Assembly (NCBI GenBank): GCA_052379645.1
Contig: JBQSYU010000001.1
Length of the DNA: 64,000 nucleotides
Strand: one strand, 5' to 3'
DNA from: Arthrobacter_H sp030452125
GTDB lineage: Bacteria > Actinomycetota > Actinomycetes > Actinomycetales > Micrococcaceae
Below the pieces are notes generated by a model. The model was not told where the DNA came from. It made no database searches and saw nothing but the letters and a program-made list of their open reading frames with translations. Of the stretch, positions 33,358 through 42,545 are shown piece after piece. The position numbers were made by a program, and so were the translations under genes. Numbering within the stretch: position 1 is the first letter of the stretch; the number at the start of each line of letters is the position of its first letter.

Positions 33358-33395
33358 ATATGCCTCCCGCGGCATAGGTTCCGCAGGAGGCATAT
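33358..33395 (-). terminator. Long perfect hairpin between hisC-like gene and bkd operon
   Basis: Arms ATATGCCTCC (33358-33367) and GGAGGCATAT (33386-33395) are perfectly complementary, and inside them GCGG and CCGC pair again, leaving an 8-base loop. On the minus strand the stem is followed by TTCTAAG, so it may end the hisC-like transcript (stop at 33455). Its AT ends and position 26 bases before the E1alpha ATG also suit a repressor operator of the bkd operon; the two uses are not exclusive. Confidence 0.55.
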
Positions 33396-33454
33396 AACGG
33401 AAATACCACTCCAGCCTACTGGCCCGTGGGCCCGTGGCCGGAACCGGCTACCGG

Positions 33455-34576
33455 CTAGGAAACGGCGGGTCGTTTTGGATACTTGCTACAAACCTCGAGG
33501 AAACGCGTATTGGCCTCCTCCTCGCCGATGCTCACCCGCAGGCCCTCGACACCGAAGGCCCGCACGGACAGTGCCTGCTCGTCGGCAACCCGGGCGAAAT
33601 CGGGGGTATCGGCCCCGAAGTCGAGCCAGATGAAGTTGCCCTGGGGGTCGGGGACCTCCCAGCCGATGGCCCGCAGACCCTCCACGACACGGGTCCGTTC
33701 GTCGACCAGGTGTTGTACCCTTTCGACAACCTGGTCGATGTTCTCGATCGAGGCGACCGCCGCCTTCTCGGCCAGACTGGATACCGCGAACGGGGTGGCG
33801 ATGACGCGCAGGTACTGCGTGATGGACGGATGCGAGATGGAGTAGCCGACGCGCAGGTTGGCCAGCGAGTGGGCCTTGGAGAAGGTTCGCAGGACCACGA
33901 CGTTCGGGTACTTCCGGTACATCTCGATGCCGTCGACGGCATCCTCGAGGCGGACGAACTCGTTATAGGCCTCATCGATGACGATGAGTACGTTTGCCGG
34001 GACCGAGTTGATGAACTTCTCCACCTCGGCGGTCGTCAGCGCCGGGCCGGTGGGGTTGTTGGGGGTGCAGAGCATCACGACGGAGGTCTGGGCATTCACG
34101 GCTGCCGCCATGGCGTCGAGGTCATGACGCCCGTCGGGCAGGTTCGGGATCTCCACGGCATCCGCGCCGGTGGTCTGGACCACGATCGGGTAGGCCTCGA
34201 AGGAGCGCCAGGCGTAGATGACCTCATCGGCGACGTCATCGTCGTTCTGGCCGGCAAAGGTCTGCAGGATCTGGGTCAGCGCGCCGAGGCTGCCGGCGCC
34301 GGTGACGATGTCTTCGGCGGGAACGTCGAGGTATCCGGCCAGTGATTCGCGTAGCTTCGTTGCCAGCGGGTCCGGGTACCTGTTGTAGTCCACACCCTCG
34401 CGGATGGCCTCCATGACTGCCGGGACGGGACCCAGCGGGTTCTCGTTGGAGGACATCTTATAAGAGGTGAGGCCGGAGACGGCGGTCGGAGGTTTGCCCG
34501 CGGCATACTTCGGAAGCAGATCCAGCACCGGACGTGGTTGCACCTTGACGGGGGTGGCGGGGTTCTTATTGCTCAT
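33455..34576 (-). CDS. Histidinol-phosphate/aromatic aminotransferase
   Basis: 373-residue fold-type I aminotransferase of the HisC family. Lys234 (TFSKAHSLANLRVGY) binds PLP; SNENPLGP, CTPNNPTGP and IDEAYNEF are the substrate and cofactor loops. In actinobacteria, which carry a separate hisC in the his operon, this second copy is often an aromatic aminotransferase (Pat) making phenylalanine or tyrosine. I keep both possibilities. The ATG at 34576 follows TAGGGT by 6 bases without a ribosome binding site (leaderless). Confidence 0.88.
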   Translation of the reverse strand: MSNKNPATPVKVQPRPVLDLLPKYAAGKPPTAVSGLTSYKMSSNENPLGPVPAVMEAIREGVDYNRYPDPLATKLRESLAGYLDVPAEDIVTGAGSLGALTQILQTFAGQNDDDVADEVIYAWRSFEAYPIVVQTTGADAVEIPNLPDGRHDLDAMAAAVNAQTSVVMLCTPNNPTGPALTTAEVEKFINSVPANVLIVIDEAYNEFVRLEDAVDGIEMYRKYPNVVVLRTFSKAHSLANLRVGYSISHPSITQYLRVIATPFAVSSLAEKAAVASIENIDQVVERVQHLVDERTRVVEGLRAIGWEVPDPQGNFIWLDFGADTPDFARVADEQALSVRAFGVEGLRVSIGEEEANTRFLEVCSKYPKRPAVS

Positions 34577-34692
34577 GTCTCTACCCTAGCGTCGCCACGG
34601 CCTCCCCCGCCGCCCGGACCCCGGCATGGCTCGCCGATCCACCGGCCCCCGAAACACCGGTCCTCCGGGTGGCGGTATGGAAAGATGGCAGG

Positions 34693-35103
34693 ATGCTGCG
34701 CTTCATCGTCAGAGTCATCGTCAACGCCGTGGCCCTCGCTGCCGCCGCCTGGATCATCCCGGGGATCTCCGTCGGCTCCTCGGCCGCGAGCCAAGCCACG
34801 GGGAACGACAGTGCGGGCACCGTGGTGGCCTACCTGTTCATCGGCCTGATCTTCGGGATCGTCAACGCCGTGGTCCGCCCGATCATCAGCTTCCTCTCGG
34901 TACCCATCACCTGCCTGACCCTGGGGCTGTTCGCGATCGTCATCAACGCGGCCATGCTGCTGCTGACCTCCTGGTTGAGCAGCTACACCCCCATCGGCCT
35001 GCATGTGGACACGTTCTTCTGGGATGCGGTCCTGGGCTCGCTCATCATCAGCATCGTCTCGGCACTGATTGGTTGGGTCGTCCCGGACCGCCACGACCGC
35101 TAG
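34693..35103 (+). CDS. 4-TMS holin-like family membrane protein (PF04020)
   Basis: 136-residue membrane protein with four hydrophobic segments (about 3-22, 42-60, 67-88 and 108-130), and the family pattern GLIFGIVNAVVRPIISFLSVPITCLTLGLF split around the second and third. The Pfam name refers to mycobacterial phage holin superfamily IV, but the gene is a normal chromosomal one with no phage genes nearby. Function unknown. The ATG at 34693 is preferred over one 8 codons upstream since the hydrophobic domain starts there. Confidence 0.82.
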   Translation: MLRFIVRVIVNAVALAAAAWIIPGISVGSSAASQATGNDSAGTVVAYLFIGLIFGIVNAVVRPIISFLSVPITCLTLGLFAIVINAAMLLLTSWLSSYTPIGLHVDTFFWDAVLGSLIISIVSALIGWVVPDRHDR

Positions 35104-35118
35104 GAACCCACGCCGCCT

Positions 35119-36582
35119 CTAATGCGGCGGGGTGCTGTCCAAGGCCCGATGTCTCGGGCGCCCCGGCGGGCGGCGGACCGGTTTGATCCGGGCCTTGCGT
35201 GGCCCGGTCGACGGCACGCGACGGAGCTTGACCGTGGTCACGGTGGCCGTGGTGGCGCCGGCGAACAGGGTCCCCAGGGCAGAACGGGCCTCCACGACGC
35301 CGGGGTCGTCGCTGGTGGCCAGTTCCCCTGAAAGCTGCGTGTAGTTGCCCAGCTGGTGCGCGGCCCCGAACCCACCGGCTTGCAGATCGGTATCCGGGGC
35401 ATACCCCTCGAAGTGCACAGTGACCTGGTTGCTGCTCTCGGGGTTGGGGCGGCCATCCAGGCCCGGCACCATGTCATCGACATGCTCCAGGTGCAGCCCG
35501 CGGGTGCCCTCGGGCAGCACCGTGCTGCCGACGGGCGATCCGGTGGTGACGACGTAGTCGACGTCGTACCGGGCCACCAGGTCCTCATCCACGGCCAGGT
35601 TCGCCGCATGGATCCCCCCTTGGCTGTATCCGGTGATGACCAGCCGGTCCCCCGGGCGGGCCCCGGACGCGTCCAGCGCCTCGGCCGCGGCCTGGGCCAC
35701 CTGCCTGCTGCCCATCCCGGTCCCCTCCACGATGCCTGATTCGTCGAAGGGATTCCTCGAGGCCCAGTACCGCCCCTGCCGGGCCGGTTGGGTCCCCGGG
35801 ATCGTCAGGACATGAACGGGCCCGCGCGCTGTCCGGGTGGTGGTGACCAGCACCGCCCCCTCCCCCGAGACCTGCGCCTCCGCCCGGCGTTGGAGATCCA
35901 TCAGGTCCGGCACCGTGCCCTCGAAGGCCTCCGGTGCCGCCGTCGACACGGCCCCGAGGCGAATGGTCCGCACATTGAAGATCCATCGCACGGCGGCCAG
36001 CCCGGAGAGCCCGATGGCCATCCGTTCGGCCACCCCGCTGCGGAAGGGGCCCCCATGATCCCGATCCCCCAGCAGGCGGGCGACCACCGAGGACGCGGCC
36101 GCCATCGAGGGATCCGAGGCGGGCCGGCCACCGAGCAGCAACCAGGGAAGTCCGTAACCGGGAGCCGCATTGATCAGGTCCTCGGTGGTCTGCGTATCCG
36201 GATGGCCATGATTGGAGGAGAACCGGTCCTGCACGGCGGCAGGTAGCACGGCGGAGCGTTGCTCATAGGCCTTCAAGGCCGCCCTGCGTTCAGCCTGCTC
36301 ATAGATTGCCCGGCTGGCATCGAGCCCGGCCCGGCACTCTTCCACGGTGTCGCCGACCCCGATCGCCAGTTGGTTCCCCGAGCGTAGATACGCCTCGGCC
36401 GCGGAGGGGAGGAACCGCCCCTCGACGGCGACCGGGGGCCCGGCATCGGCCAGAGCGGTGGTGATCAGCATCCGGGCCGCGATCAGACACTCGCCGGCCC
36501 GGGCCAGCCGTGCCGCGGCGCGTTCGAATTCGTCGAGTTGGAAGTCGGCGCTGGGAGAACCCCCCGAGCTGGAATGGCTCAC
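35119..36582 (-). CDS. Alpha/beta hydrolase with N-terminal helical domain
   Basis: 487-residue protein. The N-terminal 120 residues are helical and Ala-rich like a WXG100/ESX-type or toxin-delivery domain. The C-terminal part is an alpha/beta hydrolase: nucleophile Ser320 in VITGYSQGG (GxSxG), Asp370 in HVDDMVPG, His409 in GAAHQLG, plus the oxyanion-type LTIPGTQ at 259-265. The C-terminus is strongly basic (about 450-487). No signal peptide. The ATG overlaps the stop of a small helical protein (ATGA), implying that both act together. Could be a lipase/cutinase-like or PE-PPE-like hydrolase; substrate and location unknown. Confidence 0.75.
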   Translation of the reverse strand: MSHSSSGGSPSADFQLDEFERAAARLARAGECLIAARMLITTALADAGPPVAVEGRFLPSAAEAYLRSGNQLAIGVGDTVEECRAGLDASRAIYEQAERRAALKAYEQRSAVLPAAVQDRFSSNHGHPDTQTTEDLINAAPGYGLPWLLLGGRPASDPSMAAASSVVARLLGDRDHGGPFRSGVAERMAIGLSGLAAVRWIFNVRTIRLGAVSTAAPEAFEGTVPDLMDLQRRAEAQVSGEGAVLVTTTRTARGPVHVLTIPGTQPARQGRYWASRNPFDESGIVEGTGMGSRQVAQAAAEALDASGARPGDRLVITGYSQGGIHAANLAVDEDLVARYDVDYVVTTGSPVGSTVLPEGTRGLHLEHVDDMVPGLDGRPNPESSNQVTVHFEGYAPDTDLQAGGFGAAHQLGNYTQLSGELATSDDPGVVEARSALGTLFAGATTATVTTVKLRRVPSTGPRKARIKPVRRPPGRPRHRALDSTPPH

Positions 36583-36812
36583 GGGGCACCGGCCAGCGCG
36601 GAGGCCCGTTCACTGGCGAAGGCCACCAAGGCGTCCTCCAATTCGCGCGGCAGGGCCTCGAGCTGGCCCAGGCATGACTCGAGCCGGCGGCGGTAGGCCA
36701 TCCCGGCCGGGGACCGCCAGTCCACGTTCAAGGCGGCCAACAACTGCCCCCTGGCTTCGGAGACCTCCCCCAGCGCCAGACGCGTCCTGGTTTCCATCAC
36801 CTCACGATCCAC
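36579..36812 (-). CDS. Small WXG-like helical protein coupled to the hydrolase
   Basis: About 77 residues, predicted as two helices with a turn at VDWRSPAGMAYRRRL, that is a Trp-x-Ser-Pro-x-Gly turn reminiscent of WXG100 (ESX) proteins. The start is uncertain: the GTG at 36812 has GGGAGG 7 bases upstream; an ATG at 36797 is the alternative. Its stop overlaps the start of the hydrolase gene. The pair resembles ESX substrates or immunity/chaperone plus effector, but no ESX machinery is in the window. Confidence 0.6.
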   Translation of the reverse strand: MDREVMETRTRLALGEVSEARGQLLAALNVDWRSPAGMAYRRRLESCLGQLEALPRELEDALVAFASERASALAGAP

Positions 36813-36998
36813 CAGCACCCCTCCCGCCTCCGGACCCCGTCCGAGGTCTCCATGTCGCCGCGGATACCCCCACGGTAGGAGAAGCACCGGACCGGCACAG
36901 GCCCCGCCGTCGTTCTTGTGGATATCCGCGCGCCCGGCCCGCCGCGGGAGAGGTCATCCGGTCCCGCCCCGGGCACGGCTCATGAAACAATGGGCCCC

Positions 36999-38408
36999 AT
37001 GGCTGAATCCGCGCGCACCTCCCTTGCATCCGAACCGCTGGCCCTTGGCGCCCTCGACGGACGGTACCGTCCGGCCGTGGCCCCGCTGGTCGACCACCTT
37101 TCCGAGGCGGCCCTGAACCGAAACCGGGTCCACGTCGAGGTCGAATGGCTGATCCACCTGACCTCGCGGTCAGCGCTTCCGGGCGTCTCCCCACTGACCT
37201 CCGAGCAGATCACGGCCTTGCGGCGGATCGTCACCGACTTCGATATCGACTCGGTCTCCGAACTCGCCGAGATCGAGGCCATCACCGTCCACGACGTCAA
37301 GGCCGTGGAGTACTACATCAACCGCCGCCTGCCGGGGATCGGCATCGAGGATCTGACCCCGCTGGTGCACTTCGGGTGCACCAGCGAGGACATCAACAAC
37401 CTCTCCTACGCGGTCGGGGTGAAGGACGCTGTCACGCAGGTGTGGCTCCCCGCAGCCCGGGCCCTTGTGGGGCAGATCGGCGCCATGGCCGAGACCACCC
37501 GCACCGTGCCGATGCTCTCGCGCACGCATGGCCAGCCGGCCACGCCGACGACACTGGGCAAGGAGCTCGCCGTCACCGCCTGGCGGCTGACCCGCCAGCT
37601 GGACCGGATCGAACGCACCGAGTACCTGGGCAAGATCAACGGCGCCACCGGCACCTACGCCGCCCATTACGCTTCGGTCCCCGACACCGACTGGCAGGAG
37701 GTCTCCCGCACGTTCGTCGAAGGCCTCGGCCTGGACTGGAACCCGCTGACCACCCAGATCGAATCCCACGACTGGCAGGCCGAGCTCTACGCCGACGTCG
37801 CCCGCTACAACCGGATCCTGCACAATTTCTGCACCGATGTGTGGAGCTACATCTCCATCGGCTACTTCGCCCAGGTCCCCGTGGCCGGGGCCACCGGGTC
37901 CTCCACGATGCCGCATAAGGTCAACCCGATCCGCTTCGAGAACGCCGAGGCCAACCTGGAGATCTCCAACGGCCTGCTGGACACCCTCGGCGCGACCCTG
38001 GTGACCAGCCGCTGGCAGCGCGACCTCACCGACTCCTCCTCGCAGCGCAACATCGGCACCGCCTTCGGCCACTCCCTGCTGTCCATCTCCAATGTGGCCA
38101 AGGGGCTGGAACGCCTCGACGTGGCCGAGGAGGTCCTGGCCGACGACCTGGAACACAACTGGGAAGTGTTGGGCGAGGCGATCCAGATGGTCATGCGGGC
38201 CGAGGCCATCGCCGGGGTCCCCGGCATGGAGAACCCGTACGAACGGCTCAAGGAGCTCACCCGCGGACACCGGGTGGACGCGACCCGGATGAAGGAATTC
38301 GTGTCGAGCCTGGGGTTGAGCGAACAGGCGTCGGCCCGTTTGAAGGAGCTGACCCCGGGGACCTACAACGGGATTGCCGCTGAGCTGGTGGACCACCTGG
38401 GGCGGTAG
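36999..38408 (+). CDS. purB: Adenylosuccinate lyase
   Basis: 469-residue enzyme of de novo purine synthesis (steps SAICAR to AICAR and adenylosuccinate to AMP). The fumarase/aspartase-superfamily signature GSSTMPHKVNP lies in the middle, with RTHGQPATPTTLGKE carrying the catalytic His and FGCTSEDINN the substrate-binding Thr-Ser. The long form (E. coli type) is used. Start at ATG 36999, 7 bases after AACAAT; an ATG three codons upstream is possible. The stop is only three bases from the convergent siderophore ATPase gene stop. Confidence 0.95.
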   Translation: MAESARTSLASEPLALGALDGRYRPAVAPLVDHLSEAALNRNRVHVEVEWLIHLTSRSALPGVSPLTSEQITALRRIVTDFDIDSVSELAEIEAITVHDVKAVEYYINRRLPGIGIEDLTPLVHFGCTSEDINNLSYAVGVKDAVTQVWLPAARALVGQIGAMAETTRTVPMLSRTHGQPATPTTLGKELAVTAWRLTRQLDRIERTEYLGKINGATGTYAAHYASVPDTDWQEVSRTFVEGLGLDWNPLTTQIESHDWQAELYADVARYNRILHNFCTDVWSYISIGYFAQVPVAGATGSSTMPHKVNPIRFENAEANLEISNGLLDTLGATLVTSRWQRDLTDSSSQRNIGTAFGHSLLSISNVAKGLERLDVAEEVLADDLEHNWEVLGEAIQMVMRAEAIAGVPGMENPYERLKELTRGHRVDATRMKEFVSSLGLSEQASARLKELTPGTYNGIAAELVDHLGR

Positions 38409-38411
38409 TTC

Positions 38412-39239
38412 CTAGTCATCCCCCACGCCGGCACGGAGGTGGGGGACGACCATGGGGGTGCCCGCTTGCGGGTCGTCCATGATCTCGGCCCCCAGGCCGA
38501 AGATCCCATGCACCAGTTCCGACGTCAGGATCGACCGTGGTGTTCCGTGCGCCCGGATCGCCCCCTCCTTCATCACCACCAGATCCGAGGCGAAGCGTGC
38601 CGCCTGGTTCAGATCGTGCAACACGGCCACGATCGTCCGGCCTTCCCGGTTGAGCTCGGCGAACAGCTCCAGGAGGTCGTATTGGTGGGCGATGTCCAAA
38701 AACGTCGTCGGCTCGTCGAGCAGGATGATGTCGGTGTCCTGGGCCAGCACCATCGCCAACCAGGCCCGCTGGCGTTGGCCCCCGGAAAGGGAGGCCACGG
38801 GCGTCTGCTCCGATCCGAGGAGCCTGGTGCGTTCCAGGGCCGCGGAGATGGCCACGTCGTCGGCCGGGGACCATTGACGCAGCAGCGTGTGATGGGGGTG
38901 GCGTCCGCGGGCCACGAGCTCCCCGACGGTGATCCCCTCCGGGGCCACGGCGCCCTGGGGCAGCAACGACACCCGGCGGGCCATGGTCCGCCCGCGCAGG
39001 CGGGCCACCGGTTCCCCGTCCAGGGTGATCCTTCCGGCGGCGGGCCGGTTGACGCGGGCGAAGGCCTTGAGCAGGGTGGACTTGCCGCAACCGTTCGGGC
39101 CCACGATGACCTTGAAGTCCCCGGCGTGGATGTCCAGGTCCAGGTTCTCCACGATGGTGCGGTTCCCGTAGCCCAGACGGATGGCTTCGGCGCAGAGGAG
39201 CGGACCGCGGTGGCCGGTTTCGGCGGGTGGGCGGCTCAT
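38412..39239 (-). CDS. Iron-siderophore ABC transporter ATP-binding protein (FecE-like)
   Basis: 275-residue ATPase: Walker A GPNGCGKST, signature LSGGQRQRAWLA, Walker B DIILLDEPTTFLD, and the switch His in AVLHDLN. The FepC/FecE subgroup opens with LGYGNRTIVENLDLDI. Fourth gene of an operon with a lipoprotein binding protein and two permeases, each start overlapping the previous stop. Drives uptake of ferric siderophore; the operon is preceded by an IdeR-type box. GGGG-rich ribosome binding site precedes the ATG. Confidence 0.93.
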   Translation of the reverse strand: MSRPPAETGHRGPLLCAEAIRLGYGNRTIVENLDLDIHAGDFKVIVGPNGCGKSTLLKAFARVNRPAAGRITLDGEPVARLRGRTMARRVSLLPQGAVAPEGITVGELVARGRHPHHTLLRQWSPADDVAISAALERTRLLGSEQTPVASLSGGQRQRAWLAMVLAQDTDIILLDEPTTFLDIAHQYDLLELFAELNREGRTIVAVLHDLNQAARFASDLVVMKEGAIRAHGTPRSILTSELVHGIFGLGAEIMDDPQAGTPMVVPHLRAGVGDD

Positions 39240-40390
39240 GTCTGCCCCTTTCTGAATTCGTGGACGAGCAGGAGTCCCAGATAGACCCCGCCGATGGCCA
39301 GGGTCAGGATCCCGACGGGCAACGCCTTCGCCCAGGGGGCTTGTTGGGCGACGAGGTCGGCGGCCACCAGGAGCACGGCGCCGGTCAGCCCGGAGAGCAG
39401 CAATTGGGGTCGCCCGCTGGCGGCGAGGCGTCGTGCTATATGCGGGGCGGTCAGGGCGATGAAGGCGATTGGACCGGCGACGGCGACCGCCCCGCCGGCG
39501 AGGATGACACTGAGCAGGACGGCACGACGGCGGGTACTCACCGCCGGGGAACCGAGCCCCTGGGCGACGTCGTCCCCCATTTCGCTCAAGGCCAGCGGGA
39601 CACTCAACAACGCCAAGGGAATCGCACAGACGGCCAGCACGATTCCGACGATGGCTGCGTGTTCCCAGGATCGCGCTTCGAGGCTTCCGTTCAGGTAGGC
39701 CGAGAGCATGGTCGCCTGGTCACGGGCGACCAGATAGACGACATAGTGGGTGAAGGCGGCGGCCATCGCCGAGACCCCGATGCCGGCCAGGATCATGCGC
39801 AGTGGATTCCCGAATCCGGTTCCGGTGCCCAGGGCGACGAGTCCTACAGCGGCAGCAGCACCAAGCACCGAGCCCACCGGAATCGAGGCAGCACCGGGCA
39901 GCAGCAGGCCGAATAGGGCCGCGCCCGCACCGGCCCCGGCGCTGACACCGATGACGTCGGGGCTGCCCAACGGGTTGCGGGTCACCGATTGGAACAGGGC
40001 CCCCGAGAGGCCCAACGCCACCCCGGCCCCGATGGCCACGACCAGACGCGGGCCACGTAATGTTCCCAAGACGAAGGCCTGCTTGGCGTCCTCGGCCCCG
40101 CCGAAAAGGGCCCCGAGGAGTCTGGACGGCTCGATCCCGAGTCCGCCCATCGTCAAGGTTGCAAATCCTGCAGCCAGCACTGCGGCCACCAGCAGGAACC
40201 CGACGGCCAGCGGGCGTCGGGACACCGGCAGTGCGACGTGGTGGCCCAGCCGCAGGACGGGTCCGACCGCCGCAGGCCTTGGCTCTGGTTCCCGGTGCCG
40301 TGGTGGCCGGGCTGCCGGTTCCTGCGCGGATCCGGGAGTGGTCTCTTCGTCGTCCCCCCGGGATACCGGGCGCGTAGTCAGATCACTCAT
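39236..40390 (-). CDS. Iron-siderophore ABC transporter permease (FecCD family)
   Basis: 384-residue membrane protein with nine to ten segments. It has a polar N-terminal extension of about 55 residues, then LAVGFLLVAAVLAAGFATL, and the family cytoplasmic motif GDDVAQGLG (EAA-like, contacts the ATPase) followed by GPIAFIALTAPHIARRL. Forms a heterodimer with the permease encoded just upstream. Overlaps its neighbours by four bases on each side. Confidence 0.92.
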   Translation of the reverse strand: MSDLTTRPVSRGDDEETTPGSAQEPAARPPRHREPEPRPAAVGPVLRLGHHVALPVSRRPLAVGFLLVAAVLAAGFATLTMGGLGIEPSRLLGALFGGAEDAKQAFVLGTLRGPRLVVAIGAGVALGLSGALFQSVTRNPLGSPDVIGVSAGAGAGAALFGLLLPGAASIPVGSVLGAAAAVGLVALGTGTGFGNPLRMILAGIGVSAMAAAFTHYVVYLVARDQATMLSAYLNGSLEARSWEHAAIVGIVLAVCAIPLALLSVPLALSEMGDDVAQGLGSPAVSTRRRAVLLSVILAGGAVAVAGPIAFIALTAPHIARRLAASGRPQLLLSGLTGAVLLVAADLVAQQAPWAKALPVGILTLAIGGVYLGLLLVHEFRKGQT

Positions 40391-41364
40391 GAGCGGTCCC
40401 CGAGTTTCCTGACCACCAGCAGCAGGACCGGGGCCCCGACGAAAGCGGTGACGACGCCGACCATGAGTTCCTGCGGGCGCAGCAACACCCTGCCGATGAC
40501 GTCGGCGGCGAGCAGCACGGCGGGCCCGACCAGGAGGGATCCGATGAGTTGGCGGCGCATGTCCAGTCCGACCAGGGCCCTGACGATATGCGGTACGGCC
40601 AACCCGATGAAGGCGATCGGCCCGACGGCGGCGGTGGCGGCGGCACTCATCAGGGTCGCGGCCCCGAGCCCTCCGGCCCGGATGAGCCCCGTATGGACGC
40701 CGAGTCCGGTGGCGGCGTCGTTCCCCAGGGCCAGTGCGTTCATTCCTCCGGCGACGGCGAACGCCATGACGAGACCCAGCAGCAGGAACGGCAGGACGGA
40801 AAAGAGCTGGGCGTAGGCGCCATGGTGCAGGGAGCCGACGACCCAGAAACGGTAGTTGTCGAAGGTCTGGGGCAGACTGAGCGCGATCCCCTGGACGTAG
40901 GCGGTGAGTACCGCGGTCACGACGGCACCGGCCAGGATCAGTCGCACCAGATTGGCGTTGCTGGATCCCGCGGTGCCCACGACGTAGACGACTATCGCTG
41001 CCATCCCGGCCCCGACCAGGGCCACCCAGACCGCCGCGGGGGATCCCAACGTCAGGCCGAAGAGTGCCGTGCAGGTGACCATGGCCGCTGCGGCGCCGGC
41101 GTTGATGCCCAGCAGGCCGGGGTCGGCCAGCGGGTTGCGGGTGGCGCTTTGCATCAGGGTCCCGGCCACGGCCAGGGCGGCACCGACGGCGACGCCGAGC
41201 AGGGTGCGTTGGTAGCGGGCGTCGAACACGGCGGCCAGATAGGGATCTGCATGACCGCCGAGGGCATCGAAGACCTGGGTCAGGGTGGTGGGCTTGGAGC
41301 CGAGGGTCAGGCTCGCCAGGACGACGACGGCCAACACCAGCAGGCAGCCCACGAACACGGGCAC
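40387..41364 (-). CDS. Iron-siderophore ABC transporter permease (FecCD family), first permease
   Basis: 325-residue partner permease: nine to ten hydrophobic segments, LGNDAATGLGVHTGL as ATPase-contact motif and VGPIAFIGLAVPHIVRAL near the C-terminus. The start is unclear: the GTG at 41364 gives a protein beginning at the first membrane segment and has no ribosome binding site, while the frame stays open with no ATG, GTG or TTG back to a stop near 41476. Initiation at a rare codon upstream is possible. It follows the binding-protein stop by 79 bases. Confidence 0.85.
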   Translation of the reverse strand: MPVFVGCLLVLAVVVLASLTLGSKPTTLTQVFDALGGHADPYLAAVFDARYQRTLLGVAVGAALAVAGTLMQSATRNPLADPGLLGINAGAAAAMVTCTALFGLTLGSPAAVWVALVGAGMAAIVVYVVGTAGSSNANLVRLILAGAVVTAVLTAYVQGIALSLPQTFDNYRFWVVGSLHHGAYAQLFSVLPFLLLGLVMAFAVAGGMNALALGNDAATGLGVHTGLIRAGGLGAATLMSAAATAAVGPIAFIGLAVPHIVRALVGLDMRRQLIGSLLVGPAVLLAADVIGRVLLRPQELMVGVVTAFVGAPVLLLVVRKLGDRS

Positions 41365-41443
41365 CCCGCGCGGCAGGCGCGGACGGGGTGTCCGGGCCTG
41401 CCGCGTGCCGTCGGTGGTGGTGCCGAGGGTGCTGATGGCGGGG

Positions 41444-42484
41444 TTACTTTCCGGCCTGCTCGATGGCCTCGTCGATCATCGGGAGGTAGCGGTCCACGGC
41501 ATACGGGACCGTCAGCGGGTTGATCATCGAGGAGGCGGTGACGAAGGCGTTGTCCTCGCTGGCGACCACCGCGCCCTGCTTGATGGCGGGGATCTGGGCG
41601 TAGAGCTTATTCGATAGGGCCTGCTTGCGGGCTGCAGCGTCGGAGTAGAACGTGAAGATCAGGTCGCTGTCGTTGAGCTGGTCGGCATTTTCGTAGCCGA
41701 TGACCGCAGAATCGGTGCCTTCGGTCTCCTCCATCTCCTCCACGGCAGCGTCGACCTTCAGGCCCAGGGCCTTGACCATGGCGGCGCGCTGCTCGGTGGG
41801 TTTGAAGACCCCCAGGGTGTCGGGGGTGGTGTAGATGTAGGAGAAGGTGTGCTCGGCATAGTCGGGGTGCTCCTCGGCGACATCGGAGAGCTGCTGCTTC
41901 AGGTCGGAGACCAGGTCCTGGGCCTCGGCTTCCTCTCCCAGCGCCTGCCCGACGATGTCCATCTGCTCATCCCAGTCGATGCTCCAGGCCTGATCCGGGT
42001 AGGCGACGGTCGGGGCAATCGCGTCCAGGGTGTCGAACTGCTCCTGGGTCAGACCGGACCAGGGGGCCAGGATGACGTCCGGTTCCAGATCGACGATCTT
42101 TTCCATGTCGAGCTTCTCCCCGGCCCCGACGAGTTCGGGCAGCTCCCCGCCGTCGTCCTCCACTGCGTCGTGGATCCACGGCAGGTAGCCGGTGTCGTCG
42201 GCGGCCCACGCATATTCCTCCATCCCGACGGGGATGGTGCCCAGGGCGATCGAGGTTTCGGTGGAACCCTGGCCCAGGGTGATGACCCGCTCCGGTTTCT
42301 CGGGGATCTTTGCTTCGCCCAGGGCACTGTCGATCGTCACGGGGAAGCCGGCGGTCTCACCGGAGGAGGCTTCCTGGCCGTTGCCGGCGGCAGCGTCGCC
42401 GCCGGCACAGCCGGTCAACACGAGGGCCGACGCGGCGGTCAGGGCCACGGTCGCCCCGAAGGAGCGGAGAGAGGGAAGGGGCAT
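41444..42484 (-). CDS. Iron-siderophore ABC transporter substrate-binding lipoprotein
   Basis: 346-residue surface lipoprotein: signal peptide with lipobox LTGC (Cys about 26), then a class III periplasmic-binding fold (FepB/FhuD/FatB-like) with ITLGQGSTETSIALG near the start and a long connecting helix. Binds ferric siderophore outside the membrane and delivers it to the FecCD permeases. AAGGA is just upstream of the ATG. First gene of the four-gene operon, and 62 bases downstream of an IdeR-type iron box. Hydroxamate or carboxylate preference cannot be read. Confidence 0.92.
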   Translation of the reverse strand: MPLPSLRSFGATVALTAASALVLTGCAGGDAAAGNGQEASSGETAGFPVTIDSALGEAKIPEKPERVITLGQGSTETSIALGTIPVGMEEYAWAADDTGYLPWIHDAVEDDGGELPELVGAGEKLDMEKIVDLEPDVILAPWSGLTQEQFDTLDAIAPTVAYPDQAWSIDWDEQMDIVGQALGEEAEAQDLVSDLKQQLSDVAEEHPDYAEHTFSYIYTTPDTLGVFKPTEQRAAMVKALGLKVDAAVEEMEETEGTDSAVIGYENADQLNDSDLIFTFYSDAAARKQALSNKLYAQIPAIKQGAVVASEDNAFVTASSMINPLTVPYAVDRYLPMIDEAIEQAGK

Positions 42485-42545
42485 GAGGATCCTTAGGTGA
42501 TGCGGTCCCGCAGGGGTCCGGCGCGACTCCGGAAATGTACGAAAG

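Noticed and set aside
34693..35103. Prophage marker (family name phage holin)
   Set aside because: PF04020 members are ordinary chromosomal genes in actinobacteria. No integrase, capsid, lysin or attachment site is nearby.
37170..38396. A 408-codon frame on the minus strand opposite purB
   Set aside because: Antisense shadow of a conserved housekeeping gene, with no ribosome binding site or recognisable motif.
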